A stretch of 34,569 bases of DNA. It comes from Truepera sp. (GTDB lineage: Bacteria; Deinococcota; Deinococci; Deinococcales; Trueperaceae). Below, one piece after another: positions 1-7,801 of this stretch. The number at the start of each line of letters is the position of its first letter. Positions within the stretch are counted from its first letter, which is position 1. The stretch lies in assembly GCA_018333895.1 (NCBI GenBank), contig JAGXSJ010000087.1, forward strand, positions 1 through 34,569, in the 5' to 3' direction. A program made the translations under genes and the position numbers. The notes beneath the pieces are model-generated. The model ran no database searches and was not told where the DNA came from. It saw only the letters and a list, made by a program, of their open reading frames with translations.

Positions 1-929
1 AAGATGGGTGCGGCGGGGCGGCCATCGCCGCTGACGGTACGGTAGGTAGCACCCGGCGGCGGCATCTTCACAAATCCTGGCGTCTCGGGCTCTGGTGCAA
101 CCTTCTTGCGTAACAGCGGCTCGGCGGATGGAAAGTCTCCAGCAGTGCGCAGCTCTGGCCGATCTGGGCGAGCAGCAGCTAGTGGTTCGCGTTCAGATGG
201 CTGGGGACGCGCCACCACCGGCGGCTGACTGAACGGCGTAGCGAGCAGGTCGTCGCTAAGCGACAGCTCGAGATCGAACTGATCGAAGGCGGTAGTGGGT
301 GCGGTAGTGGGTATGGTGGTCTTGGGAGGCGGCCAGGCGGCGATGGCCTGATACAGTTCATTGGCCAGCGGGCGCGCCTCGGGCTCACCCAGACACCGGC
401 TCAGCAGGTTACCGGCCTCAGCAGGGAGATGAGGGCCGCACAGAAATAGCAGTGACTTGGCCCACGAAAAGACATCGCCGGCGTAGCTAGGGCTGGGCTC
501 GGGCGGGCTGTAGCTCGAGCGTTGAGGTATCCAGCGCACGCCATAACCTTCGATAAGATGGTGCTGACCGGCTCGCAAGAATCGCTCAGGACGCAAGTCG
601 CCGTGTACCACACCCGCTTCGGCAGCGTCGCGCAGGGCCCTGGCGCTATCTAGCAGCAGCGGGAGGACACCGTCGGCTTCGACCGGTTGGCGTAACGGCT
701 GGTATTGGCGCGAATAGGCTACCACCAGCTGACCCTCTTTACCGTCGTAGCTGCTAGCTAGGATGCCCGGAATGTTGTCTGAGGCCAGGTCGCCCACGCC
801 TAGCAAGGGCTTACCGGGGAAAGTGTAGAGCAGCACCGGCAGGCCGGTGAGCGGGTCGAGGCCTTGATGGGTAGTAACCGGGCCATGTTGGGCATAGATG
901 GCTTGGGTCTGATAGCGCACCACTGACAC
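1..929 (-). CDS. Degenerate protein-kinase-like protein (partial, C-terminus outside window)
   Basis: The frame is open from a GTG at 929 through the left edge, giving 309 residues with no stop. Residues 1-200 resemble the core of a Ser/Thr kinase. HGDLRPERF at 109-117 stands for the catalytic loop HRDLKPxN, with Asn replaced by Arg. YSPPE at 140-144 matches the APE motif, and GDVFSWAKSLLFL at 151-163 matches subdomain IX. The glycine loop and VAIK lysine are not recognisable, and GYG (128-130) sits where DFG should be, so catalysis is doubtful. A Pro/Thr/Ser-rich low-complexity tail follows from about residue 200. The start is set by an in-frame TAG at 932-930 and by a -10 hexamer TAGACT six bases before the GTG (leaderless type). 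It diverges from mrp. The kinase fold is seen by motif only; the pseudokinase role is inferred. Confidence 0.7.
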   Translation of the reverse strand, partial: MSVVRYQTQAIYAQHGPVTTHQGLDPLTGLPVLLYTFPGKPLLGVGDLASDNIPGILASSYDGKEGQLVVAYSRQYQPLRQPVEADGVLPLLLDSARALRDAAEAGVVHGDLRPERFLRAGQHHLIEGYGVRWIPQRSSYSPPEPSPSYAGDVFSWAKSLLFLCGPHLPAEAGNLLSRCLGEPEARPLANELYQAIAAWPPPKTTIPTTAPTTAFDQFDLELSLSDDLLATPFSQPPVVARPQPSEREPLAAARPDRPELRTAGDFPSAEPLLRKKVAPEPETPGFVKMPPPGATYRTVSGDGRPAAPI

Positions 930-935
930 CTATTC

Positions 936-941
936 AGTCTA
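936..941 (-). promoter_or_regulatory. -10 element of the kinase-like gene (leaderless type)
   Basis: TAGACT on the minus strand lies six bases before the GTG at 929, so transcription would start at or next to the start codon. No Shine-Dalgarno is present. The rest of the 930-1142 gap shows a short direct repeat CTATCGCG (about 953-980) and no gene I can support. Confidence 0.5.
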
Positions 942-1142
942 ACGTGTTATAGCCTATCGCGTTACACTCTATCGCGAAAGGCGGGCTATTGCTAACCGCG
1001 CTCTCCCCTATTGGGCCTCCCACGTAGAGCGTTATATGTTCTGGACGCCAATGATAGCTGTCCATCGGCTCCGCAACCGGGATAAGGCCCCGCTAAACCT
1101 CTGCCAGTTACCGGTACCAGGGTGGCCGGTCATCTGACATGC

Positions 1143-1148
1143 TATTTT
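1143..1148 (+). promoter_or_regulatory. -10 element of mrp (leaderless type)
   Basis: TATTTT is followed by seven bases and then ATG 1156. The GGGG inside the spacer could also act as a weak ribosome binding site, so leaderless initiation is likely but not certain. Confidence 0.4.
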
Positions 1149-1155
1149 GTGGGGC

Positions 1156-2214
1156 ATGGCTAATGCGCTCACCGAAGCCGCCGTGATCGAAGCTCTGCGC
1201 GGCGTTAACGACCCGGAGTTACACCAGGACTTAGTCAGCTTGGGCATGGTCAACAAGGTAGTAGTCTCGGGTGGACTGATTGAGCTAACTATCGACCTTA
1301 CCACGCCGGCCTGTCCACTCAAGGGCCAGATCGAGGCCGATATCAAGGCGGCTCTGCACAAACTTGCCGGTGTCGAGGCGGTGCGTATCACCTTCGGGTC
1401 ACAGGTGCGCAGCACCACGCAAAACGCCGTGCCGGGCGTCAAGAATATCGTGGCGGTCGGTTCGGGTAAGGGCGGGGTTGGCAAATCGACCGTCGCTGCC
1501 AACTTGGCTGCCAGCCTGGCGCTAGAGGGTGCTCAAGTAGGGCTGCTTGATGCCGATATCTACGGCCCCAGCCAGGCTAAGATGTTCGCACTCGACGGCC
1601 AGCGCCTAATGGCGGACGGCGCCAAAAACATCATCCCCCTGCGCAACTACGGCGTCAAGCTGATCTCCATTGCCAACTTAGTTGAGGACGGTCAGGCGCT
1701 CACCTGGCGCGGCCCGATTCTGCACGGCACGCTCACGCAGATGCTCCAGCAGACGGTGTGGGGCGAGCTTGATTATCTCATCGTGGATCTGCCGCCAGGC
1801 ACCGGCGACGTGCAGCTCTCCTTGTCTCAGCTCGTCCCGCTTACCGGCGCCGTGCTAGTGACCACCCCTCAGGAGGTGGCGCTGTTGGACGTGCGGCGCG
1901 CTTACACCATGTTGCGCAAGATTCATGTGCCGGTCTTGGGCGTGATCGAGAATATGGCTTACTACCAGCTTCCGGACGGCACCCGAGATTACATCTTCGG
2001 GCAGGGCGGGGCGGCTCGGCTAGCGGCTAAGGAGCACCTGATCATATTAGGTGAGATTCCCATCACCCGCCGCCTGCGCGAGAGCGGCGATAGCGGCAAG
2101 CCGATCGTGCTAGCCGATCCTGACAGCCCTGAAGCGCTGGCGCTGCGCCGCGCCGCGCGCATGCTGGCTGGGCAGATCAGCATTCAGAGCCGGATGACGT
2201 TGCCGGTAGTGTAG
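1156..2214 (+). CDS. mrp: Mrp/ApbC/NBP35-family Fe-S carrier P-loop ATPase
   Basis: This 352-residue protein has an N-terminal MIP18/DUF59 domain (about 1-85, with CPLKGQIEADI) followed by a MinD/Mrp ATPase domain. The deviant Walker A motif is GSGKGGVGKSTVAANLA at about 104-120, and DLPPGTGDVQLS is the family signature. Family members hold and transfer Fe-S clusters to apoproteins. The region after ENMAYY, where Mrp proteins usually carry CxxC, reads QLPDGTRDYIFG and has no cysteine, so a canonical bridging cluster is not supported. ATG 1156 is preferred over TTG 1147 because of the -10 spacing and family length. Family assignment is secure; cluster function is uncertain. Confidence 0.9.
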   Translation: MANALTEAAVIEALRGVNDPELHQDLVSLGMVNKVVVSGGLIELTIDLTTPACPLKGQIEADIKAALHKLAGVEAVRITFGSQVRSTTQNAVPGVKNIVAVGSGKGGVGKSTVAANLAASLALEGAQVGLLDADIYGPSQAKMFALDGQRLMADGAKNIIPLRNYGVKLISIANLVEDGQALTWRGPILHGTLTQMLQQTVWGELDYLIVDLPPGTGDVQLSLSQLVPLTGAVLVTTPQEVALLDVRRAYTMLRKIHVPVLGVIENMAYYQLPDGTRDYIFGQGGAARLAAKEHLIILGEIPITRRLRESGDSGKPIVLADPDSPEALALRRAARMLAGQISIQSRMTLPVV

Positions 2215-2300
2215 GTTTAAGCTGAGGTAGGGCCTAGCAGACAGTAGCTGTGTGAGATTGTCTCTGCCCCCTCGCGGGATAACCAGGTGTTAGGCGGTCT

Positions 2301-2507
2301 TTAACGACGAGGCATGGCCTCAATGAGTGCCCGTAACGCTTTATTAACTGACTCTGGCGTGGTAAAGACGCGAGCAACATCCTCGTCAAGCACAACAACA
2401 GTTCGCTTTGATTGGGCTGAGACAAAGCGGTTCGGCTTTGCTTTCTGATAGTCGAACTCGTACTCTGGAAGTAAATCGTCCTGTTTAGGGGAGGGCATTT
2501 GCTTCAT
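2301..2507 (-). CDS. brnA: BrnA-like antitoxin
   Basis: This 68-residue protein lies immediately after brnT, with a 23-base overlap. The N-terminal half is polar (PEYEFDYQKAKPNRF), a usual lead-in for BrnA. The C-terminal part (RTVVVLDEDVARVF and ESVNKALRALIEA) fits a ribbon-helix-helix DNA-binding fold: one strand and two helices. BrnA proteins bind and neutralise BrnT and repress the shared promoter. The order toxin then antitoxin with overlap is the standard brnTA layout. ATG 2507 is the only start that keeps the conserved N-terminal segment. Assignment rests on context plus RHH-like sequence. Confidence 0.75.
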   Translation of the reverse strand: MKQMPSPKQDDLLPEYEFDYQKAKPNRFVSAQSKRTVVVLDEDVARVFTTPESVNKALRALIEAMPRR

Positions 2508-2766
2508 ATGCTTTACGCTCCTTTCGGGTTGCTAATCGAGCGCTGATAATGCGAATAGCGGGAGCTCGTTCAGTGAAGCTGACAAGCAAAAGTCGATTCA
2601 TGTGCGAATGACCTACGATGATTTCGCGTCGCTCGTCTGTCGAGCGCCTCTCGTCGTCAAAGATGACCGCTAGAGGGTTATCGAAGACCGTTTTGGCTTC
2701 CTCAAAGCCGACCTGGTGTTTGACTAGGTTCGAGGCTGCCTTCGCTTCGCTCCATTCGAACTCCAC
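2485..2766 (-). CDS. brnT: BrnT-family toxin (DUF497 ribonuclease)
   Basis: This 93-residue protein has the BrnT pattern: FEWSEAKAASNLVKHQVGF at the N-terminus, then FEEAKTVFDNP, a basic RR pair in the middle, and IRIISARLATRKERKAY at the C-terminus. BrnT is a RelE-like ribonuclease that inhibits translation until bound by BrnA. A longer frame starts at TTG 2784, but GTG 2766 is chosen because a perfect TATAAT lies seven bases before it and because homologues start with MxFEW. The pair diverges from the valS T-box leader, and the two -10 elements are about 26 bases apart. Confidence 0.85.
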   Translation of the reverse strand: MEFEWSEAKAASNLVKHQVGFEEAKTVFDNPLAVIFDDERRSTDERREIIVGHSHMNRLLLVSFTERAPAIRIISARLATRKERKAYEANALP

Positions 2767-2773
2767 AACAACG

Positions 2774-2779
2774 ATTATA
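2774..2779 (-). promoter_or_regulatory. -10 element of brnTA (leaderless type)
   Basis: Consensus TATAAT on the minus strand, seven bases before GTG 2766. It overlaps the codons of the longer TTG-initiated frame, which argues that this frame is not used. Confidence 0.6.
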
Positions 2780-2804
2780 GCCAAGCGGCGGGCAAGCGGT
2801 GTGG

Positions 2805-2810
2805 TATACT
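2805..2810 (+). promoter_or_regulatory. Extended -10 promoter of the valS T-box transcript
   Basis: TGGTATACT gives an extended -10 (TGn plus TATACT). Transcription would begin near 2817, just before the first paired bases of T-box stem I. No clear -35 is seen. Confidence 0.55.
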
Positions 2811-2816
2811 ATTGGG

Positions 2817-3090
2817 GCGTTAGGCAGGAGGTGGCTTAAGCCTGCCGCCCAGAGAGCCCGAGTGTGGCGCTGAGAGCTCGGTTGCGTGCCGCTTAAGCCA
2901 AGGTCGCCTGCTCCGGTGCTAAGGCATCGCGCCGAGGAAGAAAGGCCCAGGCCGAGTAGACCCTCCGGTTCTCGCCCCGACAGCGCGAGACAATGAGCGC
3001 CTCCTGGATACCAGTGAGGAACTGCGGTGGTACCGCGGGACTGGTGGTTAGTAACAGGTCTCGTCCGCAACAGTGCGGGCGCTTTTTTTG
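2817..3090 (+). ncRNA. T-box riboswitch (tRNA-Val responsive leader of valS)
   Basis: The leader carries the T-box core GGTGGTACCGCG at about 3026-3037. Its UGGU bulge would pair with the ACCA end of tRNA-Val. CCAGT (about 3017) and ACTGG (about 3040) can close the antiterminator. Stem I can be drawn: GCAGG (2824-2828) pairs with CCTGC (2907-2911), and GGCTTAAG (2833-2840) with CTTAAGCC (2892-2899). This leaves an internal loop whose 3' side holds GTC (2903-2905), a valine codon in the specifier position, and CCGAG/CTCGG can form the apical stem. A terminator hairpin with seven Ts ends the leader. Uncharged tRNA-Val should favour readthrough into valS. Stem II/III pairings were not resolved. 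Confidence 0.88.
3062..3089 (+). terminator. Intrinsic terminator of the T-box leader
   Basis: Eight base pairs, CGTCCGCA with TGCGGGCG, close around an ACAG loop and are followed by C and seven Ts. It lies between the T-box core and the valS ribosome binding site, as expected for a transcriptional T-box switch. Confidence 0.85.
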
Positions 3091-3107
3091 CGCCCTTGGA
3101 GGTAGCT

Positions 3108-5702
3108 ATGGCTTTGGCCAAGCAGTACAACCCGGTTGACATTGAGGCCAAGTGGGCGCGGCGCTGGGCTTTAAGCCCTTTTACCGCCGATCCACATTCG
3201 CCTAAGCCCCCCTTTTGCATCGTCATCCCGCCGCCTAATGTGACCGGCAACTTGCACTTAGGGCACGCCTTCGACAACACCATCATCGATACCCTGATCC
3301 GCTTCAAGCGGATGCAAGGCTTTGAAGCGCTCTATCAGCCCGGCACCGACCACGCCGGCATCTCCACCCAGGTGCAGGTTGAGCGGGCGTTGCAGGGGGA
3401 GGGCTTAAGCAAAGCCGACCTAGGGCGCGAAGCGTTCCTGGCGCGGCTGTGGCAGTGGAAAGAGACCTATGGCAACATCATCCTCGAGCAGCTCCACCGC
3501 TTGGGAGTCTCCGCCGACTGGACCCGCACCCGTTTCACCATGGACGAAGGGCTGTCGCGAGCGGTGCGGCGCCAGTTCGTGCAGCTCTACCACCAGGGCC
3601 TGGCCTATCGCGGCGAGCGGATCGTCCACTGGGACCCCTTAAGCCAGACCGTACTATCAGATCTCGAAGTTGACCGCGAGGAGCGCCCCGGCAAGCTCTA
3701 CACCCTGGCCTATCCGAGTAGCCAGGGCGGCGCTATCGCGGTGGCTACCGTCCGCCCCGAGACGATCTTTGGTGACGTGGCGGTAGCGGTGCATCCCGAG
3801 GACGAGCGCTATGCTCACCTAATCGGCATCCTGGTGCGCATCCCGCTGACCGAGCGCTGGGTGCCGATCATTGCTGACACGGCGGTCGAGCGCGAGTTCG
3901 GCACCGGGGCGCTCAAGATCACTCCGGCCCACGACCCCGCCGACTTTGAGATCGGCTGTCGGCACGGCCTGCCGCGCCCTAGCGTGATCGACTTAGAGGC
4001 CAGGCTTATCGGCGAGCTAGTGCCGGAGGCGTTCCGCGGGCTGCCACGCTTCGCCGCCCGCGAGGCGGTAGTAGCGGCGCTGGCGGCCGAAGGACTGCTG
4101 CTGGAAGCGCGGCCCCACACTGTGGCCTTGGGGCTGTCGCAGCGGACCGGCGAGCCGGTCGAGCCGCTCTTGTCCAAACAGTGGTTCATCGACATGAAAG
4201 CTATGGCCGCGCGGGTGCTGCGCGCCCTGGATGAGGACGAGATGGCCATCATCCCCGAGCGCTGGGAGAAGGTAAACCGCGACTGGCTGGCTAATATCCG
4301 CGACTGGTGTGTGTCGCGGCAGATCTGGTGGGGGCACCGCATTCCCGCCTGGTACGATGACGAGGGTAACAGCTACGTCCCTGACCTCAGCCAGCCCGAT
4401 CTCGACTGCGATCAGGACCCGCGCTATGCCGGGCTTAAGCTCCGCCAGGACCCGGACGTTTTCGATACCTGGTTTAGCAGCAACCTCTGGCCCTTCTCCA
4501 CGCTAGGCTGGCCGGATACCGCCGACCCGTTTTACCAGAAGTTCTACCCGACCAGCGTACTGGTTACCGGCTACGACATCCTCTTCTTCTGGGTAGCGCG
4601 GATGCAGCTGGCCGGCTACCACTTCACCGGACAGAGGCCGTTTGCCAAGGTGCTGTTGCACGGCTTGGTGCTCGACGCCGAAGGGCAGAAGATGTCCAAG
4701 TCCAAGGGGAACGGTATCGACCCGCTCGAAGTGATCGACCGGTACGGTGCCGACGCCTTGCGCTTCGCTACCGCCTACGCCTCGACCGGCGGCCAGGATG
4801 TGCGATGGGATGATCGCCGGGTGGAGATGGGACGTAACTTTAATAACAAGCTCTGGAACGCCGCCCGCTTGGCTTTCATGAACCTGGGTGAAGAAGAGCC
4901 GGGCCGCCCCGTATCGCTGCCCGACCGCTGGATAATAAGTCGCCTGCAACGCGCTATCGGCGAGATTACGGCCCAGCTCGAGGCCTTCGACCTGGGTACC
5001 GCTAGCCGTACTGCATACGAGTTCGTCTGGTCGGAGTTCTGCGACTGGTACTTAGAGGCCGCTAAGCCTGCCCTGCGCGACGGCAACCGGCGCACCCGGA
5101 GCGTGCTGCGCACGGTTTTGACCGACATTCTGAAGCTGCTCCACCCGACAATTCCCTTTATCACCTCCGAGCTTTATGAGGCGCTCGGCTTTGAGGCGCA
5201 GCTCGGCTGGGCAACCTGGCCCACGGTCGATCCGGCCCTAGTCGATGCCGAGGCGGAACGGGCCTTTACCCAACTGCAAAACGCCGTCGCTGCGGTGCGG
5301 GAGCTGCGCCATCAGGCGGGAGTGGCTCCGCAGCAGGCGGTGGCGGTGCAGGTGCAGGGGCCGGCGGCGCCAACCATCAGCGCCAATGCGGAACTACTGA
5401 CAGCACTGGCCAAAGCTACCGTGGCCGAGGGTGAGGTTCCGGCGGCCTCGCTAGTGCAGGTGGCACCGGAGCTTACCTTAAGCCTGCCGCTAGCGGGCCT
5501 GGTAGACCTTGCTGAGTGGCGTGCCCGGCAAGAAAAACGTCTCAGCGAGCTGCTGCGTGAGGTGGCGCGGAGCGAGCAGAAACTAGCTAACGCCAAGTTC
5601 GTTACTAGCGCCCCGGCTGAGATAGTTACCGAGGAGCGACGCCGCCTGAGCGAGGCGCAAGAGCTGCTAGCCGAGCTACGCGCCAGCCTCAGCCGCTTCT
5701 AG
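3108..5702 (+). CDS. valS: Valine--tRNA ligase
   Basis: This 864-residue class I synthetase charges tRNA-Val in the cytosol. The HIGH signature is PPPNVTGNLHLGHA (about 41-54) and the KMSKS loop is GQKMSKSKGNGIDP (about 526-539). The CP1 editing domain lies near 190-340 and includes the TVRPETIFGD motif. The anticodon-binding domain starts near 605 (DRWIISRL), and a charged coiled coil fills the last 60 residues, as is usual for ValRS. ATG 3108 is chosen because GGAGG lies six bases before it and just after the T-box terminator; a GTG at 3027 is open in frame but sits inside the leader. The 3' end overlaps the convergent ferredoxin gene by 14 bases. Expression should follow tRNA-Val charging. 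Confidence 0.97.
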   Translation: MALAKQYNPVDIEAKWARRWALSPFTADPHSPKPPFCIVIPPPNVTGNLHLGHAFDNTIIDTLIRFKRMQGFEALYQPGTDHAGISTQVQVERALQGEGLSKADLGREAFLARLWQWKETYGNIILEQLHRLGVSADWTRTRFTMDEGLSRAVRRQFVQLYHQGLAYRGERIVHWDPLSQTVLSDLEVDREERPGKLYTLAYPSSQGGAIAVATVRPETIFGDVAVAVHPEDERYAHLIGILVRIPLTERWVPIIADTAVEREFGTGALKITPAHDPADFEIGCRHGLPRPSVIDLEARLIGELVPEAFRGLPRFAAREAVVAALAAEGLLLEARPHTVALGLSQRTGEPVEPLLSKQWFIDMKAMAARVLRALDEDEMAIIPERWEKVNRDWLANIRDWCVSRQIWWGHRIPAWYDDEGNSYVPDLSQPDLDCDQDPRYAGLKLRQDPDVFDTWFSSNLWPFSTLGWPDTADPFYQKFYPTSVLVTGYDILFFWVARMQLAGYHFTGQRPFAKVLLHGLVLDAEGQKMSKSKGNGIDPLEVIDRYGADALRFATAYASTGGQDVRWDDRRVEMGRNFNNKLWNAARLAFMNLGEEEPGRPVSLPDRWIISRLQRAIGEITAQLEAFDLGTASRTAYEFVWSEFCDWYLEAAKPALRDGNRRTRSVLRTVLTDILKLLHPTIPFITSELYEALGFEAQLGWATWPTVDPALVDAEAERAFTQLQNAVAAVRELRHQAGVAPQQAVAVQVQGPAAPTISANAELLTALAKATVAEGEVPAASLVQVAPELTLSLPLAGLVDLAEWRARQEKRLSELLREVARSEQKLANAKFVTSAPAEIVTEERRRLSEAQELLAELRASLSRF

Positions 5703-6696
5703 TTTGGCGAGGAACGGAGGCTAAGCCCTGGCCGACCTCGCGGCGGTAGACGACCTGCTCACCGCCGGAGAGCTCGCTCCAGCTCACCTGGTCGTCAAGC
5801 GTAATTACCTTGACCGGGCAGGAGGTGATACAGGCGTTACAACCGTTGCAGCGTTCCGGAGCCAGCAGCAGCGCCGCGCCACCCCCCTCGCTGGGGGGGT
5901 CGAACTCGCGCCGGAAGGCCTTGGTCGGGCAGACGTTGGTGCAGACCGGGCACATGATGCAGCCCTCAGCAATGCGCGGCAGCCGCCAGGGCACCAGCGT
6001 GTCGGGCTGCGGTGCCGCTGCGCTAAGCAGCCTGAGCTGCTTGCGCAGCTCGTTAGGGAGCAGGGTCTCCTTCGGTCCTTGGCTGAACTGCTCGAGCGGC
6101 GCCACCAGGTCCGAGGCGGTGTGCTGGGCGCTACGCCAGCCCCCCCTGAGCAGCTCGCGGCGGCTTAAGGTCTTGGGGTTATCGGTAGTGTCGTATTTCT
6201 GTGCTACCTGGACCGAAACCTTAAGCGCCACCCCCTGCAGTGCGGCTAGTGCCTGGGCAGCCTTGGCGGTGCGGTCAAGAGCTTCGATCACCGCCGGTGC
6301 CCCGATCTTGCAGCTTGCACAGTCGTTCCTGACCAACGTGACAACGCCTTGGCGGTCAGCTAAGCGCACCAGATCGCTAGGTTGCAGGCGCGCCAGACAC
6401 TGCACGCTCTGGGCGCTCCCAGTCACCTGCGAGCATTTCAGGGGCGCGCCCGGCTGAAACGCTACGCTGGCCTCCAGCGCCTGCGAGGGGCAGGCTTCGA
6501 CGCACAAGCCGCAGCCGGTGCAGTCGATGTCGTCGATGGCGACCTGCCGCGTGATGGTAATGGCCCTATGCGGGCAGATATCGTGACAGATAGTGCAGCC
6601 GCCCACCGCGCGTTTGACTACCAGGCAGTGCTCGGGGGTGTAGCTCGGCTGGAGGTTGGTGGCCTTGACGATGAAGTTTAGCAGCCGATCGAACAT
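5689..6696 (-). CDS. Multi-cluster 4Fe-4S ferredoxin-type protein with internal SRRELLRGG motif
   Basis: This 335-residue protein has four cysteine clusters of the ferredoxin kind: C34/C37/C41 with C24 nearby, C59/C62/C65/C69, C246/C249/C252/C256 and C283/C286/C289/C293. A middle segment has C88, C100 and a C126-C129 pair, which may hold another cluster. Between the two halves, residues 178-186 read SRRELLRGG, like the start of NapF-type ferredoxins or a Tat signal, but internal. The protein looks like two ferredoxin modules joined. It is probably an electron-transfer protein; its partner is unknown. The gene follows aroF by four bases in the tatA-tatC-aroF run. ATG 6696 is chosen over an upstream in-frame ATG at 6816 that lies inside aroF. 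Confidence 0.75.
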   Translation of the reverse strand: MFDRLLNFIVKATNLQPSYTPEHCLVVKRAVGGCTICHDICPHRAITITRQVAIDDIDCTGCGLCVEACPSQALEASVAFQPGAPLKCSQVTGSAQSVQCLARLQPSDLVRLADRQGVVTLVRNDCASCKIGAPAVIEALDRTAKAAQALAALQGVALKVSVQVAQKYDTTDNPKTLSRRELLRGGWRSAQHTASDLVAPLEQFSQGPKETLLPNELRKQLRLLSAAAPQPDTLVPWRLPRIAEGCIMCPVCTNVCPTKAFRREFDPPSEGGGAALLLAPERCNGCNACITSCPVKVITLDDQVSWSELSGGEQVVYRREVGQGLASVPRQTRSG

Positions 6697-6700
6697 CCTG

Positions 6701-7801
6701 CTAGAACCCGTAGACCTCGTGCCGCTTCTCAGAGAGCTTCTTATGGTAGCCGGTCTCAGCCAAGAAGTGATCGAAGGCCTCGAAATCGATCTGCTGCTTG
6801 TTATCTGAAAGCGCAATGGCGGGGTTGGGGTGGACCTCGATCATGATCCCATCAGCGCCACTGGCTAAGCCCGCTTTGGTCAGCGGCACCAGCAGGTCGG
6901 GCCGCCCACCCGAGTGCGTCACATCGACCATCACCGGCAGGTGAGTCTCCAGTTTGGCCAGCGCTACCGCCGAGACATCCAGGGTGTTGCGGGTGTAGCG
7001 TTCAAAGGTGCGGATGCCGCGTTCGCAGAGGATGACGCTCTGGTTCCCCTCGCTCAGCAGGTACTCCGCGGCCATCACCCACTCCTCGATAGTGGCCGCT
7101 AGGCCGCGCTTTAACAGCACCGGCTTGGTAGTGCGGCCCACCGCTCGCAACATGGTGAAGTTCTGCATGTTGCGGGCGCCTATTTGCAGCACGTCGGCAT
7201 ACTCGACAAAGAGCGGCAGATCGCGCGGGTCCATGATCTCGGTGATGAACTGAAGCCCAAACTTGTCGCAGGCGGTGCGGCCGATTTTAAGGCCATCCTC
7301 ACCCAAGCCCTGAAAGGAGTAGGGGTCGGTGCGGGGCTTATAGGCGCCGCCCCGGAACAGCTTGACGCCCCGGCTAGCTATGAACATGGCAGTGGCTTCG
7401 GTCTGCTCGCGCGACTCGATCGAGCACGGCCCGGCTACCAAGACCGGCGCGTGCTTGCCGCCGATCGGGATGTCGCCAACCATCACCACGGTATCGGCGC
7501 GATGTACCTGGCGCGAGGTCAGGTAATGGACCTTATCAGCTTCTTGCTCGAGCTGCATGCTGGCTTGGAAGATAGTCTTAAAGAGGCTCTTGATAGTAGC
7601 GTTGCTAAACGGCCCGCGGTTGGCGGCCGTAAGAATTTCCAGCATCTGGATTTCGCGCAGCGGGTCGTAATGCGATAGCCCTAGTTGGGTCTGGATCTCG
7701 CCGATGGCCTCAGCCAGCCGTGCCCGCTCTGAGAGCAGCATAAGCAGGCGCAGATTAATATCGTCAATTTGGGCTCGTAAACTCTGGATCTTTGCTTCCA
7801 C
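6701..7801 (-). CDS. Chorismate mutase (AroQ) - DAHP synthase fusion, Bacillus AroA type
   Basis: This 366-residue protein has an AroQ chorismate mutase-like helical domain (1-90) and a type I DAHP synthase barrel. The barrel shows VAGPCSIES, FRGGAYKPRTDPYSFQG, IQIGARNMQN-like VLQIGARNMQN, KPVLLKRGLAATIEEW and DVTHSGGRPDL. It condenses phosphoenolpyruvate and erythrose 4-phosphate at the entry to the shikimate pathway. In Bacillus the AroQ part also mediates feedback by prephenate or chorismate. The arginine matching E. coli mutase R28 is kept (SERARLAEAIGEIQ), but the residue matching K39 is Gln. The GTG start at 7801 follows AGGTGG, and the gene overlaps tatC by 38 bases, so translation is probably coupled. 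Confidence 0.92.
   Translation of the reverse strand: MEAKIQSLRAQIDDINLRLLMLLSERARLAEAIGEIQTQLGLSHYDPLREIQMLEILTAANRGPFSNATIKSLFKTIFQASMQLEQEADKVHYLTSRQVHRADTVVMVGDIPIGGKHAPVLVAGPCSIESREQTEATAMFIASRGVKLFRGGAYKPRTDPYSFQGLGEDGLKIGRTACDKFGLQFITEIMDPRDLPLFVEYADVLQIGARNMQNFTMLRAVGRTTKPVLLKRGLAATIEEWVMAAEYLLSEGNQSVILCERGIRTFERYTRNTLDVSAVALAKLETHLPVMVDVTHSGGRPDLLVPLTKAGLASGADGIMIEVHPNPAIALSDNKQQIDFEAFDHFLAETGYHKKLSEKRHEVYGF

Noticed and set aside
1032-1502. Long open frame antisense to mrp
   Set aside because: It is a shadow of the mrp reading frame in GC-rich DNA, with low-complexity Ser/Ala/Thr content and no motifs; similar antisense frames over valS, minD, gcvPA and the por genes were dismissed on the same ground.
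3027-3107. In-frame GTG extension of valS by 27 residues
   Set aside because: It lies inside the T-box core and terminator; the GGAGG site and family N-terminus point to ATG 3108.
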